From Sediminibacterium sp. (GTDB lineage: Bacteria > Bacteroidota > Bacteroidia > Chitinophagales > Chitinophagaceae): 64,000 nt of DNA. The notes beneath the pieces are model-generated. The model ran no database searches and had not been told where the DNA came from. It saw only the letters and a list, made by a program, of their open reading frames with translations. This document shows positions 20,635 through 28,973 of this stretch, piece after piece (the stretch's first letter is position 1; the number at the start of each line of letters is the position of its first letter). The stretch lies in assembly GCA_007280515.1 (NCBI GenBank), contig QYPL01000014.1, positions 124,001 through 188,000 of the forward strand. The letters run 5' to 3'. Position numbers and translations under genes: made by a program.

Positions 20635-21747
20635 CTAATTGTAAGACCTAATACTGTAGATGTAATTTTTCAAATTACTTATTTGATCTTTTCTATTATT
20701 TAAATTGGCTGTATTACTTTTAGGCAATTTAATTTTATCTACCTTTTTACTTTCGGTTTCATTTACAGACTCAATTAAATCAAATATTTTATTAGACTTT
20801 ACTGCAAAGGCAACACCTTCAGCTTGTTTTTGTCTGGTATTAATAATGCCAATAATTTCTCCCTTGTCATTGAATAAAGGTGCGCCAGAATAGCCAGGAT
20901 TAGCACTTATTTGAATTTGGTAAGAATTGCTATCTCCATTATATCCTGTTTGTGCACTTAGGTATCCCTTGCCGTATACAATATCATTATCGTTTCTTGG
21001 ATAACCTAAAGTAAAAATTTCTTCTCCAAGGTCTGTCATTTTTTTACGAATAACAAAGGGGATATTTTTCGGAGCTTTAAAATCTTCATCGTCTATTTTA
21101 AGTAAAGCAAGATCGGAATTTATATCGCTGTAAATAATATTGGCATGTAATTCTTGACCAAGATTATTTATAACAATGGCGCCATTACCTTTTAATACAT
21201 GGGTATTGGTGATAATAAAACCCTTGGTATCAATTAAAAATCCAGAGCCTCCGCTTAACATTTTTGCGTTTTCTGGTACCTTAGACTTTACTTCATTAAT
21301 TAAATGCCCTTGTACTTGTTGGTTTTTCTTAATCACCTCAATGGCCTTACTTAATTGTAGTAATTGATTGCCATTTAAACTTGGTGACAAAGACATCACT
21401 AATACAGTAGTCGTTAATGCAATGAAACCTGCCACAGAAGCAGCAATAGCAGTGACTCTTTTATATCTATTCCAAAGTTGGATGACCTTGGTTTTAGTGC
21501 TAATAGTATCATCGGTCATCCATTCACCTGCGGCCATTAATTTATTGAATGTCTGGCTAGTTAATTTAGCAAAGCTGCGTCTAATAGCATAAGACTGCAT
21601 ATGGTCCAAGAATAATTTATGCTCCACCACCATCTGATCAATTTCAGGTGTATTTTTTCTTAGGGCCTCAAATTCAGTCCTTTCTTGACTAGACATTGCG
21701 CCTGTCAAGTAATTTTCAATCGTTTCTAGTAATTCTTTGTCTTCCAT
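20635..21747 (-). CDS. Membrane-anchored trypsin-like (HtrA/S1C-type) serine protease with N-terminal anti-sigma-like cytoplasmic region
   Basis: 370 aa. N-term MEDKELLETIENYLTGAMSSQERTEFEALRKNTPEIDQMV resembles Bacteroidota anti-sigma N-termini. One TM (VTAIAASVAGFIALTTTVLVM), then a protease domain with TNTHVL (His), SDLALLKI (Asp), ANPGYSGAPLFN (Ser). Confidence 0.82.
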   Translation of the reverse strand: MEDKELLETIENYLTGAMSSQERTEFEALRKNTPEIDQMVVEHKLFLDHMQSYAIRRSFAKLTSQTFNKLMAAGEWMTDDTISTKTKVIQLWNRYKRVTAIAASVAGFIALTTTVLVMSLSPSLNGNQLLQLSKAIEVIKKNQQVQGHLINEVKSKVPENAKMLSGGSGFLIDTKGFIITNTHVLKGNGAIVINNLGQELHANIIYSDINSDLALLKIDDEDFKAPKNIPFVIRKKMTDLGEEIFTLGYPRNDNDIVYGKGYLSAQTGYNGDSNSYQIQISANPGYSGAPLFNDKGEIIGIINTRQKQAEGVAFAVKSNKIFDLIESVNETESKKVDKIKLPKSNTANLNNRKDQISNLKNYIYSIRSYN

Positions 21748-21774
21748 TTTGCTTTTTTTCTTTCTCCTCTATTT

Positions 21775-22365
21775 TTATTCTCCTATATTATATTGCGCAA
21801 AAAATAATTTTTTCAAACGCATCAAACATTTGTATTTCTGGTTCTTTGCATTGTCGGCGTTGGTGTATCCAAAATCAGCGGCTAATTCCTGCATTCCTTT
21901 TTTATTCAAATAATAACCTTCTAATAAACTTTTACAGGGTTCCCCTAAACTATTTAAGGCCCGATGCATTATTTCAAAAGAAGCCTCTTTCTTATCAAAC
22001 TCTCTAATATCTTGGTCAATAGATATGGTTTCTTCCTGACTACTTAATGGGCCACTATACTTTCCTAATTGATGCAAGCGTTTTAACCATAAATGTTTAC
22101 AAATGGAGAAAAGATAGGTTTTGATTTGGCAGGTAAGTACAAATGAATTGGATTGAACCTTTTCATATAAAGTAATCATTGCTTCCTGAAATACATCCCT
22201 TGCGTCATCAAAAGAGCCATTGTTGTTTAGAACAAAGTGCTGAATAGAACTAAAATGACTTTTATAGAGGGTTTCCACCGCCTTGGAGTCATTATTCGCT
22301 AGTCCTTTTAAAAGGGCTTGTTCGTTCAGTTCAGCTTTCAAGAGATTAATACTTAAGTTGAGCAA
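21775..22365 (-). CDS. RNA polymerase sigma-70-family (ECF-type) sigma factor
   Basis: 196 aa; FDDARDVFQEAMITLYEKVQ (region 2), CKHLWLKRLHQLGK, LLEGYYLNKKGMQELAADFGYTNADNAKNQKYKCLMRLKKL (region 4). No ATG near the N-terminus; TTG starts (22365 or 22341) are likely. Confidence 0.85.
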   Translation of the reverse strand: MLNLSINLLKAELNEQALLKGLANNDSKAVETLYKSHFSSIQHFVLNNNGSFDDARDVFQEAMITLYEKVQSNSFVLTCQIKTYLFSICKHLWLKRLHQLGKYSGPLSSQEETISIDQDIREFDKKEASFEIMHRALNSLGEPCKSLLEGYYLNKKGMQELAADFGYTNADNAKNQKYKCLMRLKKLFFAQYNIGE

Positions 22366-22470
22366 AAGTAACCCAAAATGGGTTCTTTTTTATTTTTTTC
22401 AGGTTTAGGGGGTTACCTTTTGTCAGTTGGGGTATTAAAAGTATTAATTAATTAATAAAATCAAACTCAA

Positions 22471-22632
22471 ATGAAAAAAGTAATCGCAATTTTCGCTATC
22501 GCTGCATTAGCTGCTTGTGGTGGTGCTGCAACTGAAGCTAAAACTGACACTGCTGCTGCAACAGTTGATACAACTGCTGCAACAATGGATACAACTGCTG
22601 CTGCAATGGATACTACTGCTAAAGCAAAATAA
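22471..22632 (+). CDS. Small lipoprotein with Asp-Thr-Thr-Ala repeats
   Basis: 53 aa, absent from the ORF track: MKKVIAIFAIAALAACGGAATEAKTDTAAATVDTTAATMDTTAAAMDTTAKAK*. Signal peptide with lipobox LAAC. Confidence 0.75.
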   Translation: MKKVIAIFAIAALAACGGAATEAKTDTAAATVDTTAATMDTTAAAMDTTAKAK

Positions 22633-22703
22633 ATTATTGCGCTACCCACTAGAAGGCTATACTATTAATAGCTTAACTTTTTAGATAGGAAAGCAAAATT
22701 TCT

Positions 22704-22734
22704 GAGCCCTTGGTTACGACCAGGGGCTTTTTTT
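22704..22734 (+). terminator. Intrinsic terminator after small lipoprotein gene
   Basis: GAGCCCTTGGTtacgACCAGGGGCTTTTTTT: GC-rich hairpin plus T-run. Confidence 0.8.
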
Positions 22735-22798
22735 GCGTGAACTGTAAACCTTCAAAAACGAATATCTGTTAGTTTTTAGGTCTGAAAAGGGAAAGATT

Positions 22799-22830
22799 TT
22801 TGACAAATAAGCTATAAAAGCCTATCTTTG
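22799..22830 (+). promoter_or_regulatory. Bacteroidota-type promoter of the aromatic amino acid operon
   Basis: TTTG (22799-22802), 20-nt spacer, TATCTTTG (22823-22830), matching the TTTG...TAnnTTTG consensus. Confidence 0.7.
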
Positions 22831-22836
22831 GACCCG

Positions 22837-22923
22837 ATGAAAGCAAATATTAACAATTGGTTTTACTTTTTCTTTTATTTCTACTTTAACCAAAGTAGCC
22901 GGGTAGTATTTGTAAAAGCGTAA
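22837..22923 (+). CDS. Attenuator leader peptide MKANINNWFYFFFYFYFNQSSRVVFVKA
   Basis: 28-codon ORF directly after the promoter; codons 8-17 read W F Y F F F Y F Y F. Followed by a terminator hairpin and aromatic amino acid biosynthesis genes. Confidence 0.85.
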   Translation: MKANINNWFYFFFYFYFNQSSRVVFVKA

Positions 22924-22974
22924 ACGAAAAAACTAAATATACAATCCCGGCCCAAAAAGCCGGGATTTTTGTTT
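22881..22974 (+). promoter_or_regulatory. Transcription attenuator with alternative 1:2, 2:3 and 3:4 hairpins
   Basis: 1:2 = CTACTTT (22881-22887) / AAAGTAG (22892-22898). 2:3 antiterminator = GCCGGG (22898-22903) / CCCGGC (22946-22951). 3:4 terminator = AATCCCGGC (22943-22951) / GCCGGGATT (22959-22967) then TTTGTTT. Confidence 0.82.
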
Positions 22975-22997
22975 AAAAAATAATAGGGTCAAAAAGA

Positions 22998-23834
22998 ATG
23001 AATAAAAAAGTAGCCATACAAGGGTACGAAGGAAGTTTCCACCAAGTGGCAGCTAGGCATTTTTTTGGTAAAGATGTGGAAGTGATTACTTGCGACACAT
23101 TTCGACAAGTAGTTCAATTGGGAGCCGACGCCGCATTATCTGATGGAGCGGTGATGGCTATTGAAAACTCTATTGCAGGCAGCATACTGCCTAATTACAA
23201 TTTATTACAAAAAAGCAAGTTGCAAGTTACCGGTGAAGTGTATTTGTCTATCAGCCAAAACCTATTAACTTACCCGGGGGTGAAATTAGAAGATATTAAA
23301 GAAGTGCATAGTCATCCCATGGCTATCTTACAATGTTTAGATTATTTAGAAAAGTATAATTGGAAATTAGTAGAATCAGAAGATACTGCCTTAAGCGCCA
23401 AAATAGTGCATCAACATAAAAGTAAGCATACAGCAGCCATTGCAAGTAAGCTAGCTGCACAAATGTTTGATTTAAATATTATCAGTCCAGATATTCATAC
23501 TTTAAAAAATAATATTACTCGTTTCTTAATAGTAAGTCCAGCATGTACTAAAACTATGGTAGACCAAGCTAATAAGGCCTCTATCTATTTCCAAACCGAT
23601 CATTCTAAAGGCATACTCTCTAAGGTACTAGCCAAAATTGCCAATGGAAATGTGAATTTGAGTAAGCTACAAAGCATGCCTATTCCTGGTAGTACTTTTA
23701 AATATGGGTTTTATGCCGATTTAGAATTTGATAATAAAAAACAAATTGAAAAAGTATTAGAAGCATTGAAAGGGCTTACCAATAGTATAAGAATATTTGG
23801 CATGTATCAAAAAGGTAAAGTTGTAAAAGGATAA
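22998..23834 (+). CDS. pheA: Prephenate dehydratase with C-terminal ACT domain
   Basis: 278 aa; VAIQGYEGSFHQVAARHFFG, AIENSIAGSILPNYNLL, NNITRFLIVS, ACT region GILSKVLAKIANGNVNLSKLQSMPIPG. Confidence 0.92.
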   Translation: MNKKVAIQGYEGSFHQVAARHFFGKDVEVITCDTFRQVVQLGADAALSDGAVMAIENSIAGSILPNYNLLQKSKLQVTGEVYLSISQNLLTYPGVKLEDIKEVHSHPMAILQCLDYLEKYNWKLVESEDTALSAKIVHQHKSKHTAAIASKLAAQMFDLNIISPDIHTLKNNITRFLIVSPACTKTMVDQANKASIYFQTDHSKGILSKVLAKIANGNVNLSKLQSMPIPGSTFKYGFYADLEFDNKKQIEKVLEALKGLTNSIRIFGMYQKGKVVKG

Positions 23835-23836
23835 AC

Positions 23837-25000
23837 ATGAATTGGACTGTATCACATAGATTAGAGGGTATTGGAGAATATTATTTTTCTACCAAACTGC
23901 GCGAAATTGATGAGCTCAATAAAGCCGGTAAGGGCATTATTAATTTAGGTATTGGTAGTCCCGATTTACCTCCACACCCAGAGGTGGTTAAAGTGCTACA
24001 AGTCGAAGCAAGCAAAGACAATCAACATTCTTACCAATCCTATAAAGGCGTTCCGGTATTAAGAGAAGCGGTAGCAGGTTGGTATAAAAAATATTTCAAG
24101 GTAGCGGATTTAAATCCTGCTACTGAAATACTTCCTTTATTAGGAAGTAAAGAAGGAATCATGCATATATGCATGACCTATTTGAATGAAGGTGATCAGG
24201 TATTAATTCCTAATCCTGGTTATCCTACATATACAAGTGCAGTTAAATTAGCGGGTGGGACCCCGTTATACTATGAGTTGACTGCCGATAACAGTTGGGC
24301 GCCTGACTTTGAAAATTTAGAAAAATCAGATTTATCAAAAGTCAAGTTAATGTGGGTGAACTATCCACATATGCCAACAGGCCAAAGGCCTACGAAAGAA
24401 CTATTTGAAAAAATAGTCGCCTTTGGAATTAAGCATCAAATATTGATTTGTCATGATAATCCTTATGCCTTCATTTTAAATGATAAGCCTGAAAGCTTAT
24501 TGTCTATTGATAGGGCCAAAGAGGTAGTGATAGAATTAAACTCTCTAAGTAAAAGTCAGAATATGGCAGGATGGAGGGTAGGCATGTTAATTGCTGCCGA
24601 AGACAGAATCAATGAAATACTTAGGTTTAAATCCAACATGGACAGTGGTATGTTTTTACCCGTGCAATTAGCAGCTGCTAAAGCATTAAGTCTTGATCAA
24701 AGTTGGTATGACTCCGTGAATAAAATATATACAGCACGACGCGAAAAAGTATTCGAGTTATTAGATGTTTTAAAATGTGTCTACACTAAACAACAAGTAG
24801 GCATGTTTGTATGGGCCAAAATTCCCGCAACTTACAAAGATGCATATGCATTAAGTGATAAAGTATTATACGATGCGAACGTTTTTATTACCCCAGGAGG
24901 CATTTTTGGTTCCGCAGGCAATGACTACATCAGAGTGAGTTTATGTGGTTCCATAGAAAAATTTAGTGAAGCCATTAAAAGAATTGAAGCATGCGTTTAA
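23837..25000 (+). CDS. Class I/II PLP-dependent aminotransferase (probably aromatic/prephenate)
   Basis: 387 aa; INLGIGSPDLPPHPEVV, NPGYPTYTSAVKLAGG, ELNSLSKSQNMAGWRVGML (PLP Lys). Confidence 0.9.
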   Translation: MNWTVSHRLEGIGEYYFSTKLREIDELNKAGKGIINLGIGSPDLPPHPEVVKVLQVEASKDNQHSYQSYKGVPVLREAVAGWYKKYFKVADLNPATEILPLLGSKEGIMHICMTYLNEGDQVLIPNPGYPTYTSAVKLAGGTPLYYELTADNSWAPDFENLEKSDLSKVKLMWVNYPHMPTGQRPTKELFEKIVAFGIKHQILICHDNPYAFILNDKPESLLSIDRAKEVVIELNSLSKSQNMAGWRVGMLIAAEDRINEILRFKSNMDSGMFLPVQLAAAKALSLDQSWYDSVNKIYTARREKVFELLDVLKCVYTKQQVGMFVWAKIPATYKDAYALSDKVLYDANVFITPGGIFGSAGNDYIRVSLCGSIEKFSEAIKRIEACV

Positions 25001-25830
25001 CAGTCATTGGAATTGGTTTAATGGGAGGTTCACTGGCTTTGTCTTTGAAAAAGAAAGGCATGGTATCCAATGTCATTGGAGTGGATCAAAACATGGAACA
25101 CCAAAAACTGGCTTTGCAATTAGGCATTGTGGATGAAATCATGTCTTTAGAAGATGCGATAGCAGCTTCTGATTTGATTGCCATTGCAACACCTATTAAC
25201 GTAGCTGAAAATTTATTGCCCACTATTTTAAACTTAGTGAACAAGCAAGTTGTTTTTGATTTAGGTTCTACTAAAGAAAGTATTGTAAACATTGCCAAAG
25301 CGCATATTAACAAAGGTCGTTTTGTTCCTACCCATCCAATGTGGGGAACAGAATTCAGTGGTCCAGCAGCCGCACAAGATGATGCTTTTGCTGAAAAAGC
25401 CACCATCATTTGTAATAAAGAGCAGGTGGATGCAGACGCTTTACAATTGGTAGAAAAAATGTATCAAGCTTTAGGTATGCACATGCTTTATATGGATGCC
25501 ATTAAACATGACATACATGTAGCGTATGTGAGTCATATCTCACATATCACTTCTTTTGCACTAGCCAATACTGTGTTAGAGAAGGAAAAAGAGTCTGATG
25601 CTATTTTTGAGTTAGCAAGTAGTGGTTTTGAAAGCACCGTTCGTTTGGCTAAGTCCAATGCGGAAATGTGGGTGCCCATTTTCATGCAAAATAAAGAAAA
25701 TGTATTAGATGTTTTGAATGAGCATATTAGTCAATTAAAAAAATTCAAGGCAAGTTTGGAAAAAGAAAATCCAGACTATCTCTTGGAATTGATTCAAAAT
25801 GCAAATCAAATAAAAAGAATTTTAAAATAA
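24991..25830 (+). CDS. tyrA: Prephenate dehydrogenase
   Basis: 279 aa; Rossmann GIGLMGGSLALSL, DLGSTKESIV, PTHPMWGTEFSGP, HDIHVAYVSHISHITSFALA. Overlaps the upstream aminotransferase by 10 bp. Confidence 0.9.
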   Translation: MRLTVIGIGLMGGSLALSLKKKGMVSNVIGVDQNMEHQKLALQLGIVDEIMSLEDAIAASDLIAIATPINVAENLLPTILNLVNKQVVFDLGSTKESIVNIAKAHINKGRFVPTHPMWGTEFSGPAAAQDDAFAEKATIICNKEQVDADALQLVEKMYQALGMHMLYMDAIKHDIHVAYVSHISHITSFALANTVLEKEKESDAIFELASSGFESTVRLAKSNAEMWVPIFMQNKENVLDVLNEHISQLKKFKASLEKENPDYLLELIQNANQIKRILK

Positions 25831-25852
25831 TTAAAAAAGCAAAGCACTTTAA

Positions 25853-27697
25853 GTGACTAAGCAAAAAATAGAAAAAATGAAGAAGAAAGAAGAAGTAGAA
25901 ATAAAAAATGATTTAATAGAAGCCGTAAAGTCGAAAAAAACATTTACTGAAATTGGTATTAATGATCAATTGGTTAAGGCCGTTACAGAATTAGGCTATA
26001 CGCATGCCACTGAAATTCAAGAGCGTTCTATTCCGGTTTTAATAAGTGGAACCAAGGATTTTATTGGTTTAGCACAAACAGGTACTGGAAAAACAGCCGC
26101 CTTTGGTTTGCCCTTATTACAATTAATTAAAACGGCAGATAAATTCCCCCAAGCCTTAGTGGTTTGTCCAACTAGAGAATTATGTATGCAAATTGTAAAC
26201 GAAATGAATTTGTTTAAAAAGCATATTCCAGGTTTGCAAGTATTAGCAGTTTATGGCGGAACTTCTATTGGACTACAAATTAAAGATTTAAAAAGAGGTG
26301 TACAAGTAGTAGTAGCCACTCCTGGTAGGTTAATTGATTTAATAGAAAGAAAGGCTATTAATTTAGAAAAGATTGAATACGTTGTTTTAGATGAGGCCGA
26401 TGAAATGTTAAATATGGGTTTCCAAGACGATATTGAATTTATCTTAAAAAATACACCTAATAGAGAAAGTATCTGGTTATTTAGTGCGACTATGCCTGCT
26501 GAAATTAGAAAAGTAAGTAAGCGTTACATGAAAGAGCCAGTGGAAGTAACTATTGGTAAGGTTAATGCGACGAACAAAAGTATTGACCATCAGTACTATT
26601 TAACTTCTGCACAACATCGTTATGAGACTTTAAAAAGAATCATCGATTTTAATCCAGGCATTTATGGTATCATCTTTACTAGAACCAAGGCCGATGCGCA
26701 AGAAGTAGCGCAGCGTTTAACGCGTGAGGGTTATGATATTGATGCCATCCATGGCGATTTAACACAACAACAACGTGATAGAGTCATGGGTCAATTCCGT
26801 GAAAAGAGTTTACAATTATTAATTGCCACCGATGTAGCTGCAAGAGGTATTGACGTAAAGGGTATTACCCACGTTATCAATTTTGAATTACCGGATGATG
26901 TAGAAGTGTATACCCATAGAAGTGGAAGAACTGGTCGTGCAGGTAGTGAAGGTATTTGTATATCTATTGTACATGCGCGTGAGTCTTACCGTTTGCGTCA
27001 GATTGAAAACATGAACAAGTGTACTTTCCATAAATTAGATATTCCTAGTGGTAAGGATGTTTGTAGAAAACAATTTTTCCATGTAATGGATAAATTAATG
27101 TCTACCGATGTAAGCCATGGCGATTATGAAACTTATGTTCCAATGCTAGCAGAGAAATTTGCTGATATGAGTAAGGAAGAAATTTTAAAGCGTGTCGCTG
27201 CTTTAGAGTTCAACCGTTTTTTAAGTTATTATGAGAATGCACAGGATTTAAATATTCGTGCAGCCGATAAAGGACGTCGTGAGCCGATGCAACAACAAGA
27301 TCGTAACCGTGATAGAGGTCGTCAAGAATTTGGTGGCGCCGATCGTGGTCGCAAAAGAAGTAATGATCGTGGAATGGAGCGTAGTTCATCAGATCGAGGA
27401 AGTCGCGGTGCAGAAAGAGGCGCTAGCGGTTACACTCGTTTATTTGTGAACTTAGGTACCAAGGATGGTTTTTACAAGGCTAGTTTTTTACAATTTATTT
27501 TAGACATGAGCGATTTAAGAAAAGAAGCTTTAGGAAAAATAGATATGCGTGATATGAATAGCTGGGTAGAAATTGAGTCAGGTGCTGCTATGCAAATGAT
27601 TAATGCCCTAGATGGTAAAAACTATAAAGGGCGTCGTATTAGAATGAATGATGCAGATAGTGGTGGACCTAAAGGCTTTTCTAAAAGAGAGGGTTAA
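25853..27697 (+). CDS. DEAD-box RNA helicase with RG-rich linker and DbpA-type RNA-binding C-terminus
   Basis: 614 aa; AQTGTGKTAAFGLP, PTRELCMQ, LDEADEMLNMGF, FSATMP, HRSGRTGRAG, basic RNRDRGRQEFGGADRGRKRS linker, GYTRLFVNLGTKDGFYKASFLQFI domain. Confidence 0.93.
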   Translation: MTKQKIEKMKKKEEVEIKNDLIEAVKSKKTFTEIGINDQLVKAVTELGYTHATEIQERSIPVLISGTKDFIGLAQTGTGKTAAFGLPLLQLIKTADKFPQALVVCPTRELCMQIVNEMNLFKKHIPGLQVLAVYGGTSIGLQIKDLKRGVQVVVATPGRLIDLIERKAINLEKIEYVVLDEADEMLNMGFQDDIEFILKNTPNRESIWLFSATMPAEIRKVSKRYMKEPVEVTIGKVNATNKSIDHQYYLTSAQHRYETLKRIIDFNPGIYGIIFTRTKADAQEVAQRLTREGYDIDAIHGDLTQQQRDRVMGQFREKSLQLLIATDVAARGIDVKGITHVINFELPDDVEVYTHRSGRTGRAGSEGICISIVHARESYRLRQIENMNKCTFHKLDIPSGKDVCRKQFFHVMDKLMSTDVSHGDYETYVPMLAEKFADMSKEEILKRVAALEFNRFLSYYENAQDLNIRAADKGRREPMQQQDRNRDRGRQEFGGADRGRKRSNDRGMERSSSDRGSRGAERGASGYTRLFVNLGTKDGFYKASFLQFILDMSDLRKEALGKIDMRDMNSWVEIESGAAMQMINALDGKNYKGRRIRMNDADSGGPKGFSKREG

Positions 27698-27789
27698 TTA
27701 GAAAAATCAATAGTATAGTTAAAAAAGAGAGATCAAAAAACAGGTTGGAAAAAGTAAAATAAAATATTCAAATATTAAAATTCGGAAAA

Positions 27790-28875
27790 ATGGGAGACTT
27801 AACAGAACAACAAGAAAAAGTAAGCATTTTATTAAAAAAATCGCCCTTGATTATTTCTGGTCCTTGTAGTGCGGAGACCGAAGAACAAGTGATGCAAACA
27901 GCGATTCGTTTAGCTGCTACTGGTAAAGTAGATATTATGCGTGCAGGCATATGGAAGCCAAGAACCAGACCCGGAAGTTTTGAAGGTATTGGAACAAAAG
28001 GTTTGCCATGGATGCAACAAGCTAAAAAAGAAACAGGTTTGCCTATTGCTATAGAAGTAGCGACTGCTAAGCAAGTAGAAGATGCTTTACATTTTGGTGT
28101 GGATGTATTATGGATAGGTGCACGTACCACTGTGAACCCTTTTAGTGTGCAAGAAATTGCAGACTCATTAAAAGGAGTGAAAGTGCCTGTACTTATTAAA
28201 AATCCCATTAATCCAGATTTAGAATTATGGATTGGTGGCATGGAACGTATTGCCAAAGCAGGTATTGAAGAATTAGGTCTCATTCACCGTGGATTTAGTT
28301 CTTATGGAAATACTGAATACCGTAATGCACCTATGTGGCATTTGGCCATTGAAATGAAACGTCGTTATCCAGGTATTCCTATGATCAATGACCCTTCACA
28401 TATTTGTGGACGCCGCGATATTTTACAAGAAGTAGCACAACAAGCCATTGACTTAGACTTTGATGGTTTAATTATTGAATCGCATATCGACCCAGACAAT
28501 GCTTGGAGTGACGCGAAACAACAAATTACCCCTGAGGTATTGAAAACAATGTTGGAAGCCATTCGTTGGAGAAAAGAAGACGTTGCTTCTGCTGAATATC
28601 ATGCAGCGCTAGAAAAATTACGTCAACAAATTAATCAATTAGATGATGAGTTGTTACAAGTTTTATCAACGCGTATGAAAGTGGCTGAAAAAATTGGCGA
28701 GTATAAGAAAAATAATGATATCACTATTTTACAAACCAATCGTTGGAATGAAATTTTAGAGCGTGCGGTAGGTAAAGGAAGTAAAGTAGGCTTAAGTGAA
28801 GACTTTATCACTAAGTACATGGACGCCGTGCATATGGAAAGTATCAATCATCAAAATAAAATAATGAATAGCTAG
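27790..28875 (+). CDS. Bifunctional DAHP synthase / chorismate mutase (type II)
   Basis: 361 aa; ISGPCSAETEEQVMQTA, MRAGIWKPRTRPGSFEG, C-terminal LRQQINQLDDELLQVLSTRMKVAEKIGEYKKNNDI chorismate mutase helix. Confidence 0.93.
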   Translation: MGDLTEQQEKVSILLKKSPLIISGPCSAETEEQVMQTAIRLAATGKVDIMRAGIWKPRTRPGSFEGIGTKGLPWMQQAKKETGLPIAIEVATAKQVEDALHFGVDVLWIGARTTVNPFSVQEIADSLKGVKVPVLIKNPINPDLELWIGGMERIAKAGIEELGLIHRGFSSYGNTEYRNAPMWHLAIEMKRRYPGIPMINDPSHICGRRDILQEVAQQAIDLDFDGLIIESHIDPDNAWSDAKQQITPEVLKTMLEAIRWRKEDVASAEYHAALEKLRQQINQLDDELLQVLSTRMKVAEKIGEYKKNNDITILQTNRWNEILERAVGKGSKVGLSEDFITKYMDAVHMESINHQNKIMNS

Positions 28876-28973
28876 TTTGTACTTATAATTTTGTACATAC
28901 AATATATTACAATTATAAAGTCTGTACTTCTCATTCAAGCTAATAGTCATTACTTTTTGTAAAGTATATATAA

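Noticed and set aside
22467-22649. 60-aa minus-strand ORF in the ORF track
   Set aside because: It is antisense to the small lipoprotein gene, whose signal peptide, lipobox and terminator are convincing. The Ala/Val-rich translation is a frame artefact of the repeats.
27768-28283. 171-aa minus-strand ORF
   Set aside because: Antisense to the well-supported DAHP synthase-chorismate mutase. Length is explained by codon bias of the true frame.
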